Shown here piece by piece: positions 22,452 to 35,220 of a stretch of 64,000 nucleotides of DNA (position 1 is its first letter; each line of letters starts with the position of its first letter). This stretch comes from Oikopleura dioica. Taxonomy: Eukaryota > Chordata > Appendicularia > Copelata > Oikopleuridae. Location of the stretch: assembly GCA_907165135.1 (NCBI GenBank), contig OU015566.1, forward strand, positions 5,936,157 to 6,000,156, in the 5' to 3' direction. Under the pieces are notes generated by a model. It ran no database searches, was not told the origin of the DNA, and was given only the letters and a program-made list of their open reading frames with translations. A program made the position numbers and the translations under genes.

Positions 22452-23921
22452 TATAACGACACTGTTTTTTCCTCTTTTGTGGACCCCAATTTCGTGGTCA
22501 TTTCTTCATTTTAAGGGGTTTTCGAGGGACTCTTATGCAAGGATGATGCTTCATTTTTTGGCCCTTCGTCAAGCCGAAAAAATTTAAAAGGAAGAAACAG
22601 ATTGTTTTTTCAAAAATAAGGATGTTCTTTATAAAATAAATGGCTTTTACCGTATAAGTAATAAAGCTTCATTAACCCAAAATGGTAAAACAGGTAGAAA
22701 AAGCGTTTCAATGATTAAATTCGCCATTTTTCGAAGAAAAATAAATGTAAGAAAAAATTTTTAGGCCTTACGGCGGGATATTTTTTATGAAAATTATGCG
22801 CCAAAAGTGGCCACAAAAGAGGAAAATAACTGTATAAGGGAACTCATCTAATAATATTGTTTTTGGAACTTTCAAAAAGATTCGAATGATACTGTCATTT
22901 CGACAGATATTATTTCTAAGCATGGACAGGCATCTGATCATCCGATTATATTTCTATCATCTATTGATTACTGTAGTTTATAAAAATACTAACTTATAAT
23001 CATGCGATTTCTTTTCTCTTCTGTGGACTCTCTTTTTGTGGGTACTTTATTCATTATGAAGGATCTATGTCACATAAATTATGATTAAAAAATGTTAACA
23101 AAATAGAAAATTACTACATTTAACATCCTAAATTTGGTTCATATTTTTTGAACCCGAAGTTTTCAAAAATGTACCGAATTTCGGTTTTTCCGCTATTTTT
23201 GCGGATTTGTCAACATAAAAGGAAATTTTCTCTGTTCTTCTGTCTTTCACCCTGTCTATGGACTGTTTATAGATCTTATAGCAAGGCAAAATGGATAAAC
23301 AAAAAAGCTCTCACATAAAAACAAATTACCATTTATTTACCATATATTTACAGGTCTGTATTAATGAAACAGATCAATTTTAGTTTGAGCAAGAAATTGC
23401 CCTTGTTTACAGTGTTCGACAGAGACAGATCAGCGAAACAAATACTGATCTGGAGAGAAAACCGGTTGAACAGGGAGCAAATCTGTATTTATCTATGGAT
23501 CTTTGATGTTTAACAGCCCTGAATCTTTTATTATTTCGGGGAGTAATTTTCGTCAGACCTGTCTCTGTTTACTCTGTAAACTTTTTAGTATGGACCAGCG
23601 AAAATTTTGGGCATGTCTGTTGTACAAAAAGTTCTATAGTGTGTCAGAAACAGGGTGTCAAATCGCGGGGGAGCGAGAAGGGATCGCGACAAAAAAGCAA
23701 GCCAAAGACCTTTGGCTAGCGCCAGAGCTGATGCGCGAGATTTGCCTTGCCCCTCTCGCGTTTCCTATAAAAATTTTCGCCCAGGTTTGGTCTTGAGTGT
23801 TTTTGCAATATCAATCTTACTGATTAAATTTGTCAATTATGTATTCCGAGCAACAGAGAATCTGGTTATGTTTTTTTATTTGCAGAATTAGGGAGGCACT
23901 CTATATCATATAGACTATATG
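22452..23921. other. Intergenic, no recognised gene
   Basis: AT-rich. An open frame at 23503-23796 (plus) has no recognised domain. Bases near 23880-23921 are the former 3' flank of the polycystin-like gene (minus strand), cut off by the hAT-like element. Confidence 0.35.
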
Positions 23922-24987
23922 TAGGGGGTGCACAGTGGGAAAATCGAATTTTTAATCATCCTCTTATAGGGATGAATAATATATCGATGAAAAGCCCATG
24001 ATCCACTGATCATTTGAACATGTGACTTGGGGTCATAAAAGGTAACGTGAGGTCACATGAGGTCAAAATCTGATTTTTCTCAAAATCGACGTAACTAGGG
24101 TTTCTTTGCATGATTTTGATCGCTGATGATCACTGATCATATGAATTATCATATAACACTCATCCAGACCCATCCTGAGCCATCAGAGAAAAATATGAAA
24201 AAATGAGAAAAATTAAATTTCACTGTAAAAGGGACGGGGCTGAGACGGCCCGAAGGGCCGTCAAGCCCATTTAAAATTAAAAGCCAGGGACGGGGCTAAG
24301 ACGGCCCGAAGGGCCGTCAAGCCCATTTAAAATTAAAAGCCAGGGACGGGGCTGAGACGGCCCGAAGGGCCGTCAAGCCCATTTAAAATTAAAAGTCAGG
24401 GACGGGGCTGAGACGGCCCGAAGGGCGGTCAAGCCCATTTAAAATTAAAAGCCAGGGACGGGGCTGAGATTATAATTATAATAAATTTTTTGAAATTATA
24501 ATAATTTTTTCCCTCTTTCAGAAGCATTCTTCTACCAGCGAATTCCTCCGGAGGACAATTTATGACTCAAGCCAGATCACATGATCAGTTTCAGTCATCT
24601 AGACTGGAAAACAGTCATGAAAAAAAAATGTCATCGTCGGGATTCGAACACCCCACTTGGCCGAAAAATGAAGGGTTTTGACAGAAAATCGGCTCTAGAA
24701 TTTTTTGCTCACGAGTGCACAAAATCATATGACTATCATTTGAAAGCGCATAATCTGCTTTCTCTAATACTAGAAAATTACGAGGTAACCTTTTGGCACT
24801 TTTTTTCTACAGGCAAAAGTATGTTTAGTCTACCCTTCTCACGTGATTTGAGGGGTGAAAATGTGTTTTTTGAGTTTTCTTGTAATGAAATAAAATGATC
24901 CTTAGATGAAAACGGATCTTTTTGAAAGGTCATATTATCGATACATGTACTTTTAAATTTTCCGATTTTCCCACTGTGCACCCCCTA
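23922..24987. mobile_element. 1066-bp hAT-like non-autonomous element
   Basis: Inverted ends are TAGGGGGTGCACAGTGGG and its complement, extending through AAAATCG. A perfect 8-bp duplication, ACTATATG (23914-23921 and 24988-24995), flanks it. An 8-bp duplication with TAGGGG-type ends is the hAT signature. No transposase is visible; the interior has the 56-bp hairpin array. It sits at the 3' end of the polycystin-like gene and its terminal CTA reads as TAG in the gene frame. Confidence 0.85.
24234..24470 (-). repeat. 56-bp hairpin array, about 4 copies, inverted relative to 3322-3748
   Basis: The unit reads GACGGGGCTGAGACGGCCCG, AAGGGCCGTCAAGCCCATTT, AAAATTAAAAGCCAGG. It is the reverse complement of the unit in the 2920-4482 element apart from a few bases in the A/T-rich part. 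One unit has a hairpin mismatch (GGGCGGTC). Confidence 0.85.
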
Positions 24988-27900
24988 ACTATATGTCTCT
25001 CTCCGATTGATTGACTTCATATTATTCATCTTCTTCGGCGCAGCTTTTCTTCGTAACTTCTTGATCTTTTCCGAGACAAGACTGAGCCAGTCTAATTCGA
25101 GCTCGTCTTCTTTCACGCTTTGATTCGTGTCGCAAATAATCGCCACAATTACATTCATCGTCAAGTACATCATCGAAAGATTCAAAGCAAAGTAGATGAA
25201 CTTCGCCAGTAAGCGCCAGTTCGGATCGGGAAGTTCGTCTACTTCAACTCGCATATCTTCAAAAATTATGTTTGTTGTCGAAAAAAGGAGTGTACCTGAA
25301 GGCTTGAGATAGCCCTGCCAAATGATGACAAAGAAGGTTTTCCACAAAGAGCGGAAAATGAAGGATGAGTAGCGGAAGATCAGGAAGACGACAGAGGAGA
25401 GTCCGAATTGAATCGGCAAAAGCGCCAACACAAATGGAGCCAGGGTCCTTTTCAGTTGTTTGAGGATGCTCTTGTACTCTGAAAAATAATTGAGAAGGAA
25501 TAGGCTCTAGTACTTTACGTCTGACGGCGTTGAGAGTTGAGAGAATGTGGATGAGCAGAAAGCTGTGTAGAAAAAGAGACATCGCGACGAGCGAAATGAA
25601 ATGATGCTGAATCAAAAACACTTTTGAAAATGTCGGAGCCCCTTTTGGATCCAGGTTGAAGTTGTCGATTGCTTCGGAGAGATAATTTGATCGGAGAATG
25701 ATGAAGGCCAAAATCACGACGTCGATCATCGTCAGCATTATTTTATATAATGAAAGAAAGCTTACTTCCCGCTTTCTCAAAATACTGAAGATCTCGATTG
25801 TTTCATAAAGAAGCAGGGCAATAAAAACAATGAGGTTGAATGAGAAAGTGTAGTCCGTCAGTTCCACATTCTTGAGCTGCTGGATCGTCAGAGAAGGAAT
25901 GATGGCACCTCCTTCCGCGAATTCGAAGACCACTCGAAATTGAGCAAAAGCGTTGATGTTCATGTTCAAAAAGCTCTGTTCAAAGATGAGCAGTTTTGTG
26001 TTTTGGTCGAACCAGGCGTTTTTGCGGAGATAATTCGTCATGTAATCAGCACTTTCTTTTGAGGTCCCGAGAATAGAGGTGAATGCGCAAGTCGAACGGG
26101 AAAGTCGTGAAGGAGTTTGGAGAAAGATGTCTGAAGAAAGAAACGATTTTGTTTTTGAAAAATAAGACGAGAGAAGTGGCGACTTCTTGACCTTTTCGAT
26201 GACTCTTTCTGTTACATTCAGCTGGGGATTCCAATAAGTAGTGAAAAAGCCGCACTGATCACGATGCTGAATCAAAGAAGCAGGGCCAAGGCGGAAGTTG
26301 ACACTGTCTCTTGCGTAGGCTTTGTCTTTCACGCTTGCCTTTTCGCCGTTACTGAGATTGCCGGAGTGGATGAGCGGAACGATTTCGTCTTGAATTAAAT
26401 CCCAAGTTGAACTGACATTGAGTTGGGTCTGACTCGGAACGATGGAGATTTTGTCGCGGAAGTTTTTGTCGAGGTAGTACTTCTCAGTCGGTAAAATGAC
26501 TGTTGAGAGACCATACAAGCTCAATGTCAAGAATAAATAAGAAATAAATCGACGCAAAGTGATGTAAAAGTCAGTCTTGTGTTTTGATCTGTAGACCAGA
26601 TTTGTGATTGCTTTTCTATCCAAAACTGATTTCGTGAGCTTTTGGTACAGTCCGTTTTCATATGACTCCGACTTTTCCAAAAACGTGTATTCGAGCTCAC
26701 CCTGGTTGGCTGTTTTTCTTAAACAGACGATGAGAGGTATCAGAAAGAGCTCAAGAACAACGATAAAATAATTTCCTGTCATCCATAAGTCGAAGTATAT
26801 TTCACTGCTTTTAGGTCAAGATGAGTATTTTCTGTGAAAACAGTTCACATAGCTTGACCAATCCTAAGAGCTGATGTTTGAAGCAGCATAAATTCGCCAA
26901 AAAATAATATTAAAACCCCGGCGAAAGTATGACTAACGAAGCGTTGTATAAAACGCATTCTAGCAATCTTCAGTAAAAGAGTGCGACTGTACATCTGCAT
27001 CGGAAACATCAGCAAAACGATTGCTAACAGCGGTACTTGAAGAGTAGAGAGAGTAAGAGGTCCAAAGAGCAGAAACTTCACAGGAATAAACTTAGAAATT
27101 GAATTAGCCAGGTAAAAGGAATATAGAAAGGAGAGAAATGTTGATAGCAAGAAGGAGAATCCAGCGAAAACAAGTCGCGATGACCCCGGAATTTCACTTT
27201 GTCTTCTCGATATTGCAGGGCCCAGCCAGTGGTTATTTTCGATAAGCTTTTCAAGGAAATTGCTTTCTTCGATACATTTATCAGAAATAATTTTTGATGA
27301 GGAAACTTCTTCGGTCCCCAAAACAGATATCTCGTCGTTCTCCTCATACATAACTGTACATTCGTGCCAAGAAATGCAATTAATAAATCCCTTCGAATTC
27401 GATAGAGGAAATTGGTGAACCTTGAAGAAAGATATTTTCTTTGGCAGGAATGATGCTTCGAGCTCTTTATGAAAATTTGTCGACAATTTCAGGCTCTTGA
27501 TTTTCATAATCGGAAGCTGTATCAGAAAATTCGTAATTTTTCCGTTTTCGAATATTCGGCTAGTTTCGGAGCCAAGATAAAACTCGAGAATTTGGTGTCT
27601 GTTGAGAAAGTCGAGATAATAAACTTCCAGCTTGAGCATTTTGGGCGCCTTATTGAAGGAAAATCGCGAATTGATGGAAATAATGTAAAAACCGGCGACC
27701 GTTTGGAAGCTTTTTCGTATAAGAAGCGCAGGAGGGTGAAGAAAATTGCTCTTGCTATTTTGACGGTCCAAAAAGTGACTGCGAATAAGAATACCCATCC
27801 AAAGAAAACCCAGGAGGACTGGGAACAGTTTCATGCTAACTGTAATGATCTTGTTGACGAAGACTGTGTAATAGTCCGCGACAGTAGTGAAGCCTCCAGC

Positions 27901-30900
27901 TCGGGACGTGATTTTGTCGCCAGAAGAGATCTCGCATGAGCACTTGATATTTTCAGCGGTTGAATCGCTCATAACTGCGCAGAAGTCTCGATTCCATTTT
28001 TGTGATTTTTCTGTGACGCAGGACGCAGAAACGGAGGTTATTTTGATCTTTGTTTCTTCCTTTTTTTCATCGTCTTTTTGAAGAGGATTCGACTTGATGA
28101 GGATGAAAATTGAGCATTTTTGTCGAGAAAAGCAGAGCTCGACCTCTTTCTTCTCAAAATGTATTCCATACGGATCACCTGAGCAGACGTTCACGGTGCA
28201 TTTTGTTGCAGACAATTCGGAAGCATTTTTAAACGAGGGAAGAGTCACGTGATGCCGATAAGAGAGCAGCTTTGGGTCGGGCTTGTACCAGAAGTCGACA
28301 AAAACATCAACATAAATACTCTCATCGAAATCGAAAAATACGAAAAAATCCTCGTTGTTTTCAAGGTCGAATCTCACTACCTCTCCTTGACCTGGTAGCA
28401 AGCTCTTTTCAATCGTTTTAGGTTCTTGTTTGAATCTCATCTGAGCGTAGCCCTCGAAATTGGAAGAATACAAAACTTGATTGGCAAGTCTCAAATCGTC
28501 GTCAGAGTAGATAAAGGGATTGAATTTTATCTCAGCTAGCAATCCATTCTTTCTTGATCTTGATTCGCCGTATAAAATCGGAATTGAAATATTTTCTCCG
28601 AAGACGATAAATTCAGTCGAGGGAGAGTCATCAGAAATCGCCTCAAGAAGCGAATTCAAACCAGTTCTTATAGAAACTATGCTCTCGCTTTTTTCCAGCA
28701 GCAAATCAACACTCGACGATCCGATTTCCTTCAAAAAAGAATCATCTCCTGTTTTCGGAGCGAGAAGATTTGACAGAAGATTTCCAGTTCTCGCTGAAGC
28801 TTCGCCGATTGCTTCTGAAACAAGTTTCGAGTCATTAGTGAATTTCAACGCAAGTTGCATTTTTTCGTGTATACTTCCAAGCTCGTTTTCCATCATTTTT
28901 TGAAGCTCTTCATCCTCCATTTCAGTCATTTTATTCCCGTCAAAGCTGACATCTTCGCATTTAAACAAGTCGACTTGTCGCATAGGAACGGGACACGAGC
29001 AAGTGAAGCTTCCAATAGTATTGATGCAGATTTCTTCGCACAAGTGCTCACCACTTTCGCATTCGTCAATATCGAAACAGGTAAAATTCGAGCATTGCTG
29101 CTCACCAAAACAAAATCCCCCGTCAAAACCAGCTTGACAAAAACACTCAAAACTCCTTTCAAAATTTTTGCAAATCGAATATTCTGGGCAAGCATTTTCT
29201 TCTTCACACTCATCAATATCAGAACAGCCGCCGGCCACCATTTTCATTCCGTCAACACAGTCACACGAGTAGCTTCCGATCGTATTACTGCAGATCATAT
29301 TCTGGTCGCATGGTTCAAGCGAGCATTCATCTTCATCAACACACTCCAGATTCTGGCAATTCGAAAATCCAGAACAAGTTTCTTCAAGAAAACCGGGATT
29401 ACAGAAACACTCGAAGCTCCCGTTTAAATTCTTGCAAGTTGAAAATACTGGACAATTATGGGTTTCAATCTCACACTCGTTTATGTCTTCGCATGCTCCA
29501 TTTTTCCGTAAAAATCCATTCATGCAGTTGCATAAAAAGCTCCCGATCGTGTTCTCGCAAATTTCGTTCGCAGATGGGCATGAATTTTGATCCAAACACT
29601 CATCAGTATCGAAGCAGTGGTAGTTATCACAGTCATTTTCGACGGTGTTCAAACTCTGATATCCAGAAGGACAAGTACAGACGATGCCTGACTCTGAGTT
29701 GGAACAACCTTTTGTTGTACAGCGAGTGAGATTGTCGCAAAGTTCGACGCAAGAATCAATTGTTTCAAGATAGAAATTTCTGATTCCAGCTAGCTCTCCC
29801 GAAGTCGTTCTGTCGTAGAATAGATGAGCATAAATTGTTCTGTCATAAAGAGCGTCTGGAGTGTATGATAAATCCTCATGGTAGATAATATCATTGTGTT
29901 TGAAAGTTCGGAGCAATTTTCCAGGCTGAATTTCTCGCTGATGAATTGAAAAGTAATGCCATGCTCCTGCTTGACCTTTAATTGATTTTTGCAGTCCGAA
30001 GTATGCGGGATCGAAACTTTGGTCGACAATGCTAAGAATGGATAGCTAATGAATAAAAGATGATTTTTATTAAGAGTCGTTGCTGTTTCGCTTTATCCTC
30101 TTTCCTGATAGAAAAGTCATCATAATTGTCATCAAGATCAATTGAGAAAAAACGCTTTCCTCTATCATACTTTGATTTCTCGATCCATGCAATATTTGCC
30201 ATTTGAAAAATATTTCTGTCCTCAAATCTTTGAAAATAGAAGTTTCGAACTTCATTCTGCGCAGACGTCGCATCGTAATTATTCGAAACCATAGCATAAA
30301 GATCACCAATCGCGTAAGCTTGACTAACATCATAAGTTCCATTGGCGACTTCTACGGCGTCTATTCTCAAAACGTAGCGCAGTGTCGTTAGAGAGTCAGG
30401 AACTTGTCTAACGATAACAGAATATGTGTTCCATTCTCCGGAAACGCAGGACCTGTAAAATCTCAGTCGTTGTTCATTTTTCGTCGGGTCATTTACAGTG
30501 ATTTCCAAGTCAGGAGAATCCTTTACCGAATAAATGGCAAATTGTCTGTAGCCAGCCGCATTATTGGTTTGAGAATATTCCTTGTTGACTTCAATAATAT
30601 TCCTCCATGCCCAGTAAGAACTGTGACCGCAGAGAACATCAACTGAGAATTTGTAATTGAGCGCGGCCTTGAATGTTGCTCTGAGATTGTTTTGTGCAGG
30701 CGTTATTGCGCAGCTATCAACGAAAGTAGTACAGGTTTCTCGCCAAGCGCAAGGATCTTCGCAGAACGGCAGATCTTCAAATGTTTGGTAAATGAAATTT
30801 CGTACGAAAGAAGCGTAAGCGGGATCGAAATAACTACTAGAGACGAAGACCTTCCAATCAATATTTAGTCTGTTGATGGCTTCGGTAGCGTCATATTCAC

Positions 30901-33297
30901 CAACACGAACTTGAGCTCCATCAAAACTGATGACGTATCGGAGCGTCTTTGGAGCGCTAGGAAGCTGTCTCACTTCGACAGAATATGAGTTCCATTCTCC
31001 ATGATTGCATGATAAACCACTTTGTTTGTAGTGTTTGTCCCACAAGCCCGTATCTGTGGCAAAAACGCTTATTGTATTATCAACATTGCTTCTTTCAATC
31101 ATAAATGTTCGAGCGCCAGCGTAACCATAACGTTCGCCAGTGGTCACATGGAGAACATTTTTGTGATTATCAAGTGGCATGCTATGATCACAGAAAACCT
31201 CCACTGAGAATCTGTAGTTTAAAGCAGCACTAACTGTTTTGATCAGATTATTTCTTAACGGAACAAGTGGAGTAGGACCAACTAAAACCTGACAGTTTTG
31301 AAGTCCAGCGCAAAGATTCTCGTCGGGACATTTATGATTGCTAATTTGTGGTCCGAGTTGAACATCCGAATTTAATATCTTTGTTTCCCCGTCGATCTCC
31401 TCCGTCTTTGAAGATTTATCATGGCCTGCACATAATAATCAACAGTTAATTATTTACCTCATATAAGTACTTCGTCGTTTCACAAGCTATAGAATCGACT
31501 GTCGTTATTGCAAGCCACTCTGGAGTCCACCCGTCACCACTCTTTTCTCTGATTACTATCTGGTTAATGTTTTGGAGACAGCTCTCCGGAAGCTCCGAAA
31601 CATCAAGAGTCCAAGTTGTCACTTGTCCACGCACAAAATCGGCCATATCTGAGTTATCAAGCGGCCCATATTCCCAACATTCGTTCTTATTTATTCTTAA
31701 TTATTAGTAATAGTAATTTATTATGAACTCAGGAATAATATAAATGACGATATTAGTCAGATATTTGTTACCTGAAAAACATGTTCCCGTCACTTGTTTG
31801 CGCGTTCGATATATCCGCTGTTTTTGTACCGAGAACAAAAAATGGTTGAGTATTAAGTCCATTATCGAATTTTTGATAAAAGAAATTACGGACAAGATAG
31901 GTTTTTGCGGCTCCATACCAATTATCAGAGACATAGACCTGCAGATCACCAGAAGTATACGCCGAAGCTGAATCAAAGGTTCCCATTTTGACTTGTTTAT
32001 TATCAACGCTGACGACAAATCTCAGTGTTGTTGAAGAGCTGTCAAGTTTCCTTACTTCAAGAGAGTAAGTGTGCCACTTGCCCTGATTGCACTGAACTAT
32101 TTGTGCAGTCTGGGACCCTCCCGTGTAGAAGATAACAAAGATTTCATCATTTGAATTTCTTTGTATTAAAAACGCTCGATACGATTCCGTGTTTTCTCCA
32201 ACATTCACATTAAGTATCGTAAGCCAACCGCCCACGCCCTGCAAGCTATGATCGCAATAAATATCAGCGGAGAATTTGTAATTTAGGGCGGCGGAAACAG
32301 TCGCTAATTTAGTATTCTTAGCCGGAGCAATTTCTGAGGCCCCTATAAAAGTCGTACAGCTGGCGAGCCCGTCGCATGGGGTCATCTCGGGAAAGACTTG
32401 GTAGACAAAATTTCGGACAAGTAAAGATGTTGCAGAATCGTGCCAACTGTCAGAGACAAAGACTTGTAGATCACCAGAAGTCACTGCTTCATCCACGTCA
32501 TAGGAGCCATCGCCAAGTCTAATGCCATCAACGCTGATGACATAGCGAATCGTCGTGGGAGAGTTTTCTTGTTGCCTAACTTCCAGAGAATAGGTGTTCC
32601 ATTCCCCATCATAGCACGGGAAATGCTCGTATCTTACTTTGTGCGAAGAATTCGGATCAGCAACGCCGATCTCGATATACTGCTGCTGGTTACTTCTTGT
32701 TAGCTAAAAGGGGTGGACATCGGAACCTCGCATTGATGAAAACTCAGAAATGACAAAGCGGGATTTTTATTAAATGAATTGTGCAATGCGTGTTTCCAAA
32801 AGGTCTAAGTATGAAGTCTGTCAGGAAAATTTCTGATGACATAAACGGTTCATGATGTCAACCCCCTTGAAAGTTCGATCACCCATATTGCCATTGTTCC
32901 CTCCAGCAGTGACATGAATTATATTCTTGTAACCGTTAAGCTCCATTCCATGGTCACAATAAACTTCAGCAGAAAATCTGTAATTAACAGCGGCAGTCAC
33001 TCTCGCAAGAAGAGTGTCTCGAGCAGGCACGATCGTGGAAGAGCCAACTAAAGTTGTGCAACTTGTCATTTCAGCGCAGGGGTCGAATGCGTTAGTTTTA
33101 ATTTCGAAATGGATGTGGTAATTGAGGGGGAGTGTTAGCGAAGTAAGAAGGTGATTAGGGCCTGGATCAGTTTCAGCAGTGTTCATCCCACAAGAATCCA
33201 AGAAACTCTCGCATTCTATTCTCTCTTGACATGGGTCGATGCAGGAGGCAAAACATCCGGGAAAAAAGATAAAATTCAAAATGTGAAGGTCGACCAT
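24985..33297 (-). CDS. Giant polycystin-1-like receptor-channel (about 2588 aa)
   Basis: Eight exons keep one frame from ATG to TAG: 33297-32863, 32703-31772, 31695-31458, 31405-30171, 30031-26849, 26807-25519, 25478-25296, 25256-24985; all introns GT-AG. The start follows a T-rich CTCAG-AAA-ATG context typical of spliced-leader trans-splicing. Order: signal peptide; LamG-like repeats with paired Cys, an Asn-Tyr-(K/R)-Phe-Ser motif and Arg-Asn-Phe (to about residue 1030), interrupted near 430-535 by a PLAT-like domain; five calcium-binding EGFs with Asp-x-Asp/Asn-Glu-Cys (about 1080-1310); a degenerate GPS-like Cys-Ser-Cys site near 1635; first membrane helix; intracellular PLAT domain (about 1710-1815); further helices; and the polycystin extracellular loop and channel segments, with Phe-Glu-Phe-x4-Gly-x2-Ile-Pro-Ser. 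Polycystin-1 proteins act in sensing and ciliary signalling, often with polycystin-2; that role here is by family. The stop is supplied by the hAT-like element. Confidence 0.85.
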
Positions 33298-33342
33298 TTT
33301 CTGAGAAAAAAGAACAACTATGACGGTCGCTGAAAAACTCAA

Positions 33343-33815
33343 AAAAAGTTTTTATTAATTATTGACAGTTTTTCTTTGTCACGGTCTTCGTCGTGGGAGG
33401 AAGTCTTCTTTTATAATTCTCAATGGAACTAGCGGCGTTAATTCTTTTTAAGTATCATCTGTTGCGAATTACAACTCTTATTCAGTTATTCTCAAAAGGA
33501 TAGCAATCGTCCCACAATGTAAAAGAGCAAGTGATGAATTTTAAATTTATTCCAAGTTCAAATGCTCACTTAGTAAATTCTGCGAAATGTTGCCATCAAA
33601 ATTGCTGCGTTTATTATTGTTCTAATAAATATATTTATAAATGTATGAAAGTGTCATTTATTCAAGAAATTTAAAGAAAAATAGAAAGGTTAGTGCTTTT
33701 GAATATAGAGTTTTGTTAGTAGAGATTATAATTGATAGTATAACTTATACTGTATACTGTTATACTCTTATACTGTATAAGAGATTAATAGCAGTCAGTT
33801 TTTCTTGAGAGAAAG
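33343..33815. other. Short AT-rich spacer
   Basis: Spacer between the start of the polycystin-like gene and the 3' end of the lectin gene, both on the minus strand. It contains TATAC-rich direct repeats near 33735-33785. No gene is seen. Confidence 0.4.
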
Positions 33816-33819
33816 ATGG

Positions 33820-34731
33820 TCAAAGACATTTAAATTTGACAGTCAAATACGGCTTTTTACCCTCGCAGTCCGTGAAATTCCCGATATGAGAGTCAATATC
33901 GAATGAGCAGTTTTCTTCGCCCTCGCATGATTCAAACTTGTCTGTCAAATCAAAGCTCGAATTGCAGAATCTTCCACCGCCGCACGGTCTTCCAAGCGCG
34001 CGGCCGAAACTCGCAGATCTGATTGAAATTCGATGCTGGAGAGGGCAGCTTATTTCTTGAACGTAGTCGGAGCAGATGTCTTCGGAAAACTCCAGGTCTT
34101 TGTGTCGCCCGTAGATGTTGCTCACCCAGGTTCTCGGATGCGGCATTTCTTTCAACGGAGCAACTTCGGAAGAGTCGGGAGAAAGAGGATACTTGTTGGT
34201 GCATTGAACGGAAGAATCGTCGGTTTCCTGGCAGTACTTGTAAATCATGATCAGTTTGAAGCGGTCGATTCTTTTTAGCAAAACCATCGCTCTTCGAGGA
34301 CAACTTGGGTAGATCTGCTCTTTTATCCAGCGCCCGTATTGGTAGTAGAGCGACTTCCAGCTCGTGATAAAATTTGTTGTTGGGAGATTCCAGCGCTTGA
34401 TTTCCACTCCGGTTTCTTTGATTCCTTCAATTTCTGGCGCTCTCATGCAGGATTGATCCCTTTGGTGGAGATTTTCCATCGTTCGATTTAGCGCCGCTTT
34501 TGCTCGTTCGCCGAATTTGAGATATTTTCTTGAAAAATCGTCCGTGAAAAACGTCGCGAAGAAAAGATCCGTCCCAGTTGAAATGTCTTCGCTGAGAGCA
34601 GCGGCAAAGTCGTCATTCCAATTGCTCGATCCTTCCGATAGAAGAAAGTCGGTGTTGTCAACGTTGCTTCTCTCGTTGATTTCAGGAAAAACGGACGATC
34701 CGAGGGTAAAAAGCGGAAAAAGAATTTTCAT
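33820..34731 (-). CDS. Secreted protein with C-terminal SUEL/rhamnose-binding lectin domain (303 aa)
   Basis: Single-exon gene. The ATG at 34731 lies shortly after a TTTTTCAG, a likely trans-splice acceptor. Residues 1-16 form a signal peptide. The middle (about 17-220) is not recognised; it has several Cys and N-glycosylation sites. The last 80 residues fit the galactose/rhamnose-binding lectin (SUEL) fold: Ile-Ser-Cys at the start, Ile-x-Ile-Arg-Ser-Ala-x-Phe-Gly-Arg, a central Glu-Ser-Cys-x-Gly-x-Glu-x-Cys-Ser-Phe, Asp-Cys-Glu-Gly and a closing Val-Lys-Phe-Lys-Cys. Such domains bind L-rhamnose or galactose, in eggs, immunity and adhesion. The usual Tyr-Gly-Arg is Phe-Gly-Arg here. Confidence 0.8.
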   Translation of the reverse strand: MKILFPLFTLGSSVFPEINERSNVDNTDFLLSEGSSNWNDDFAAALSEDISTGTDLFFATFFTDDFSRKYLKFGERAKAALNRTMENLHQRDQSCMRAPEIEGIKETGVEIKRWNLPTTNFITSWKSLYYQYGRWIKEQIYPSCPRRAMVLLKRIDRFKLIMIYKYCQETDDSSVQCTNKYPLSPDSSEVAPLKEMPHPRTWVSNIYGRHKDLEFSEDICSDYVQEISCPLQHRISIRSASFGRALGRPCGGGRFCNSSFDLTDKFESCEGEENCSFDIDSHIGNFTDCEGKKPYLTVKFKCL

Positions 34732-34734
34732 ATT

Positions 34735-35220
34735 TTTTTCTGAAAAACTGCGGAGACCTTATCGACCTCTGAGTAAAAGACTCCAGAACTCGTATTTATA
34801 TACGAATGAGATTCGTAATTTTCATTTTCTTATTGGTATAATTTTGCGCATTTAGCGGTCAAAATGAGGAAAAATGTGGAAATCGGATGATCTTCCTGGG
34901 AATGCGGTTACAAGTCTTACCTTTCAACTTGATATTCTGCTCATTTGATGTATGATTTTGGTCAGTTTGGTCCGTTTTTGGTCAAAATTTTGCCCTAAAA
35001 TTTTTGCGCCTTCAAGAATTACAACAAGATGAAATAATTATGATTGATGATGTCTTTATTTTAAGGACGAATCTAATCAAAAAATAACAATCTTTTAATA
35101 ATGAAGGAAAGAGATATAAATTCGTGACAGATGATACTAATATGAAAGGGAAGAATAAGATGAAAGACATGTTAATTTTAGTTTGCAACTTGACATGATT
35201 TCAACTTTTCGACAAGAATG
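34735..35220. other. Intergenic, no feature recognised
   Basis: AT-rich spacer between two minus-strand genes. No open frame above background. Confidence 0.4.

Noticed and set aside
24628-24665. tRNA-like T-arm (GGTGTTCGAATCCCGA on the minus strand) inside the hAT-like element
   Set aside because: The stem pairs poorly and no D-arm, anticodon arm or acceptor stem is found around it.
27469-29729. Open frames on the plus strand opposite the polycystin gene
   Set aside because: They are antisense shadows of long coding exons and show no domain or splice logic of their own.
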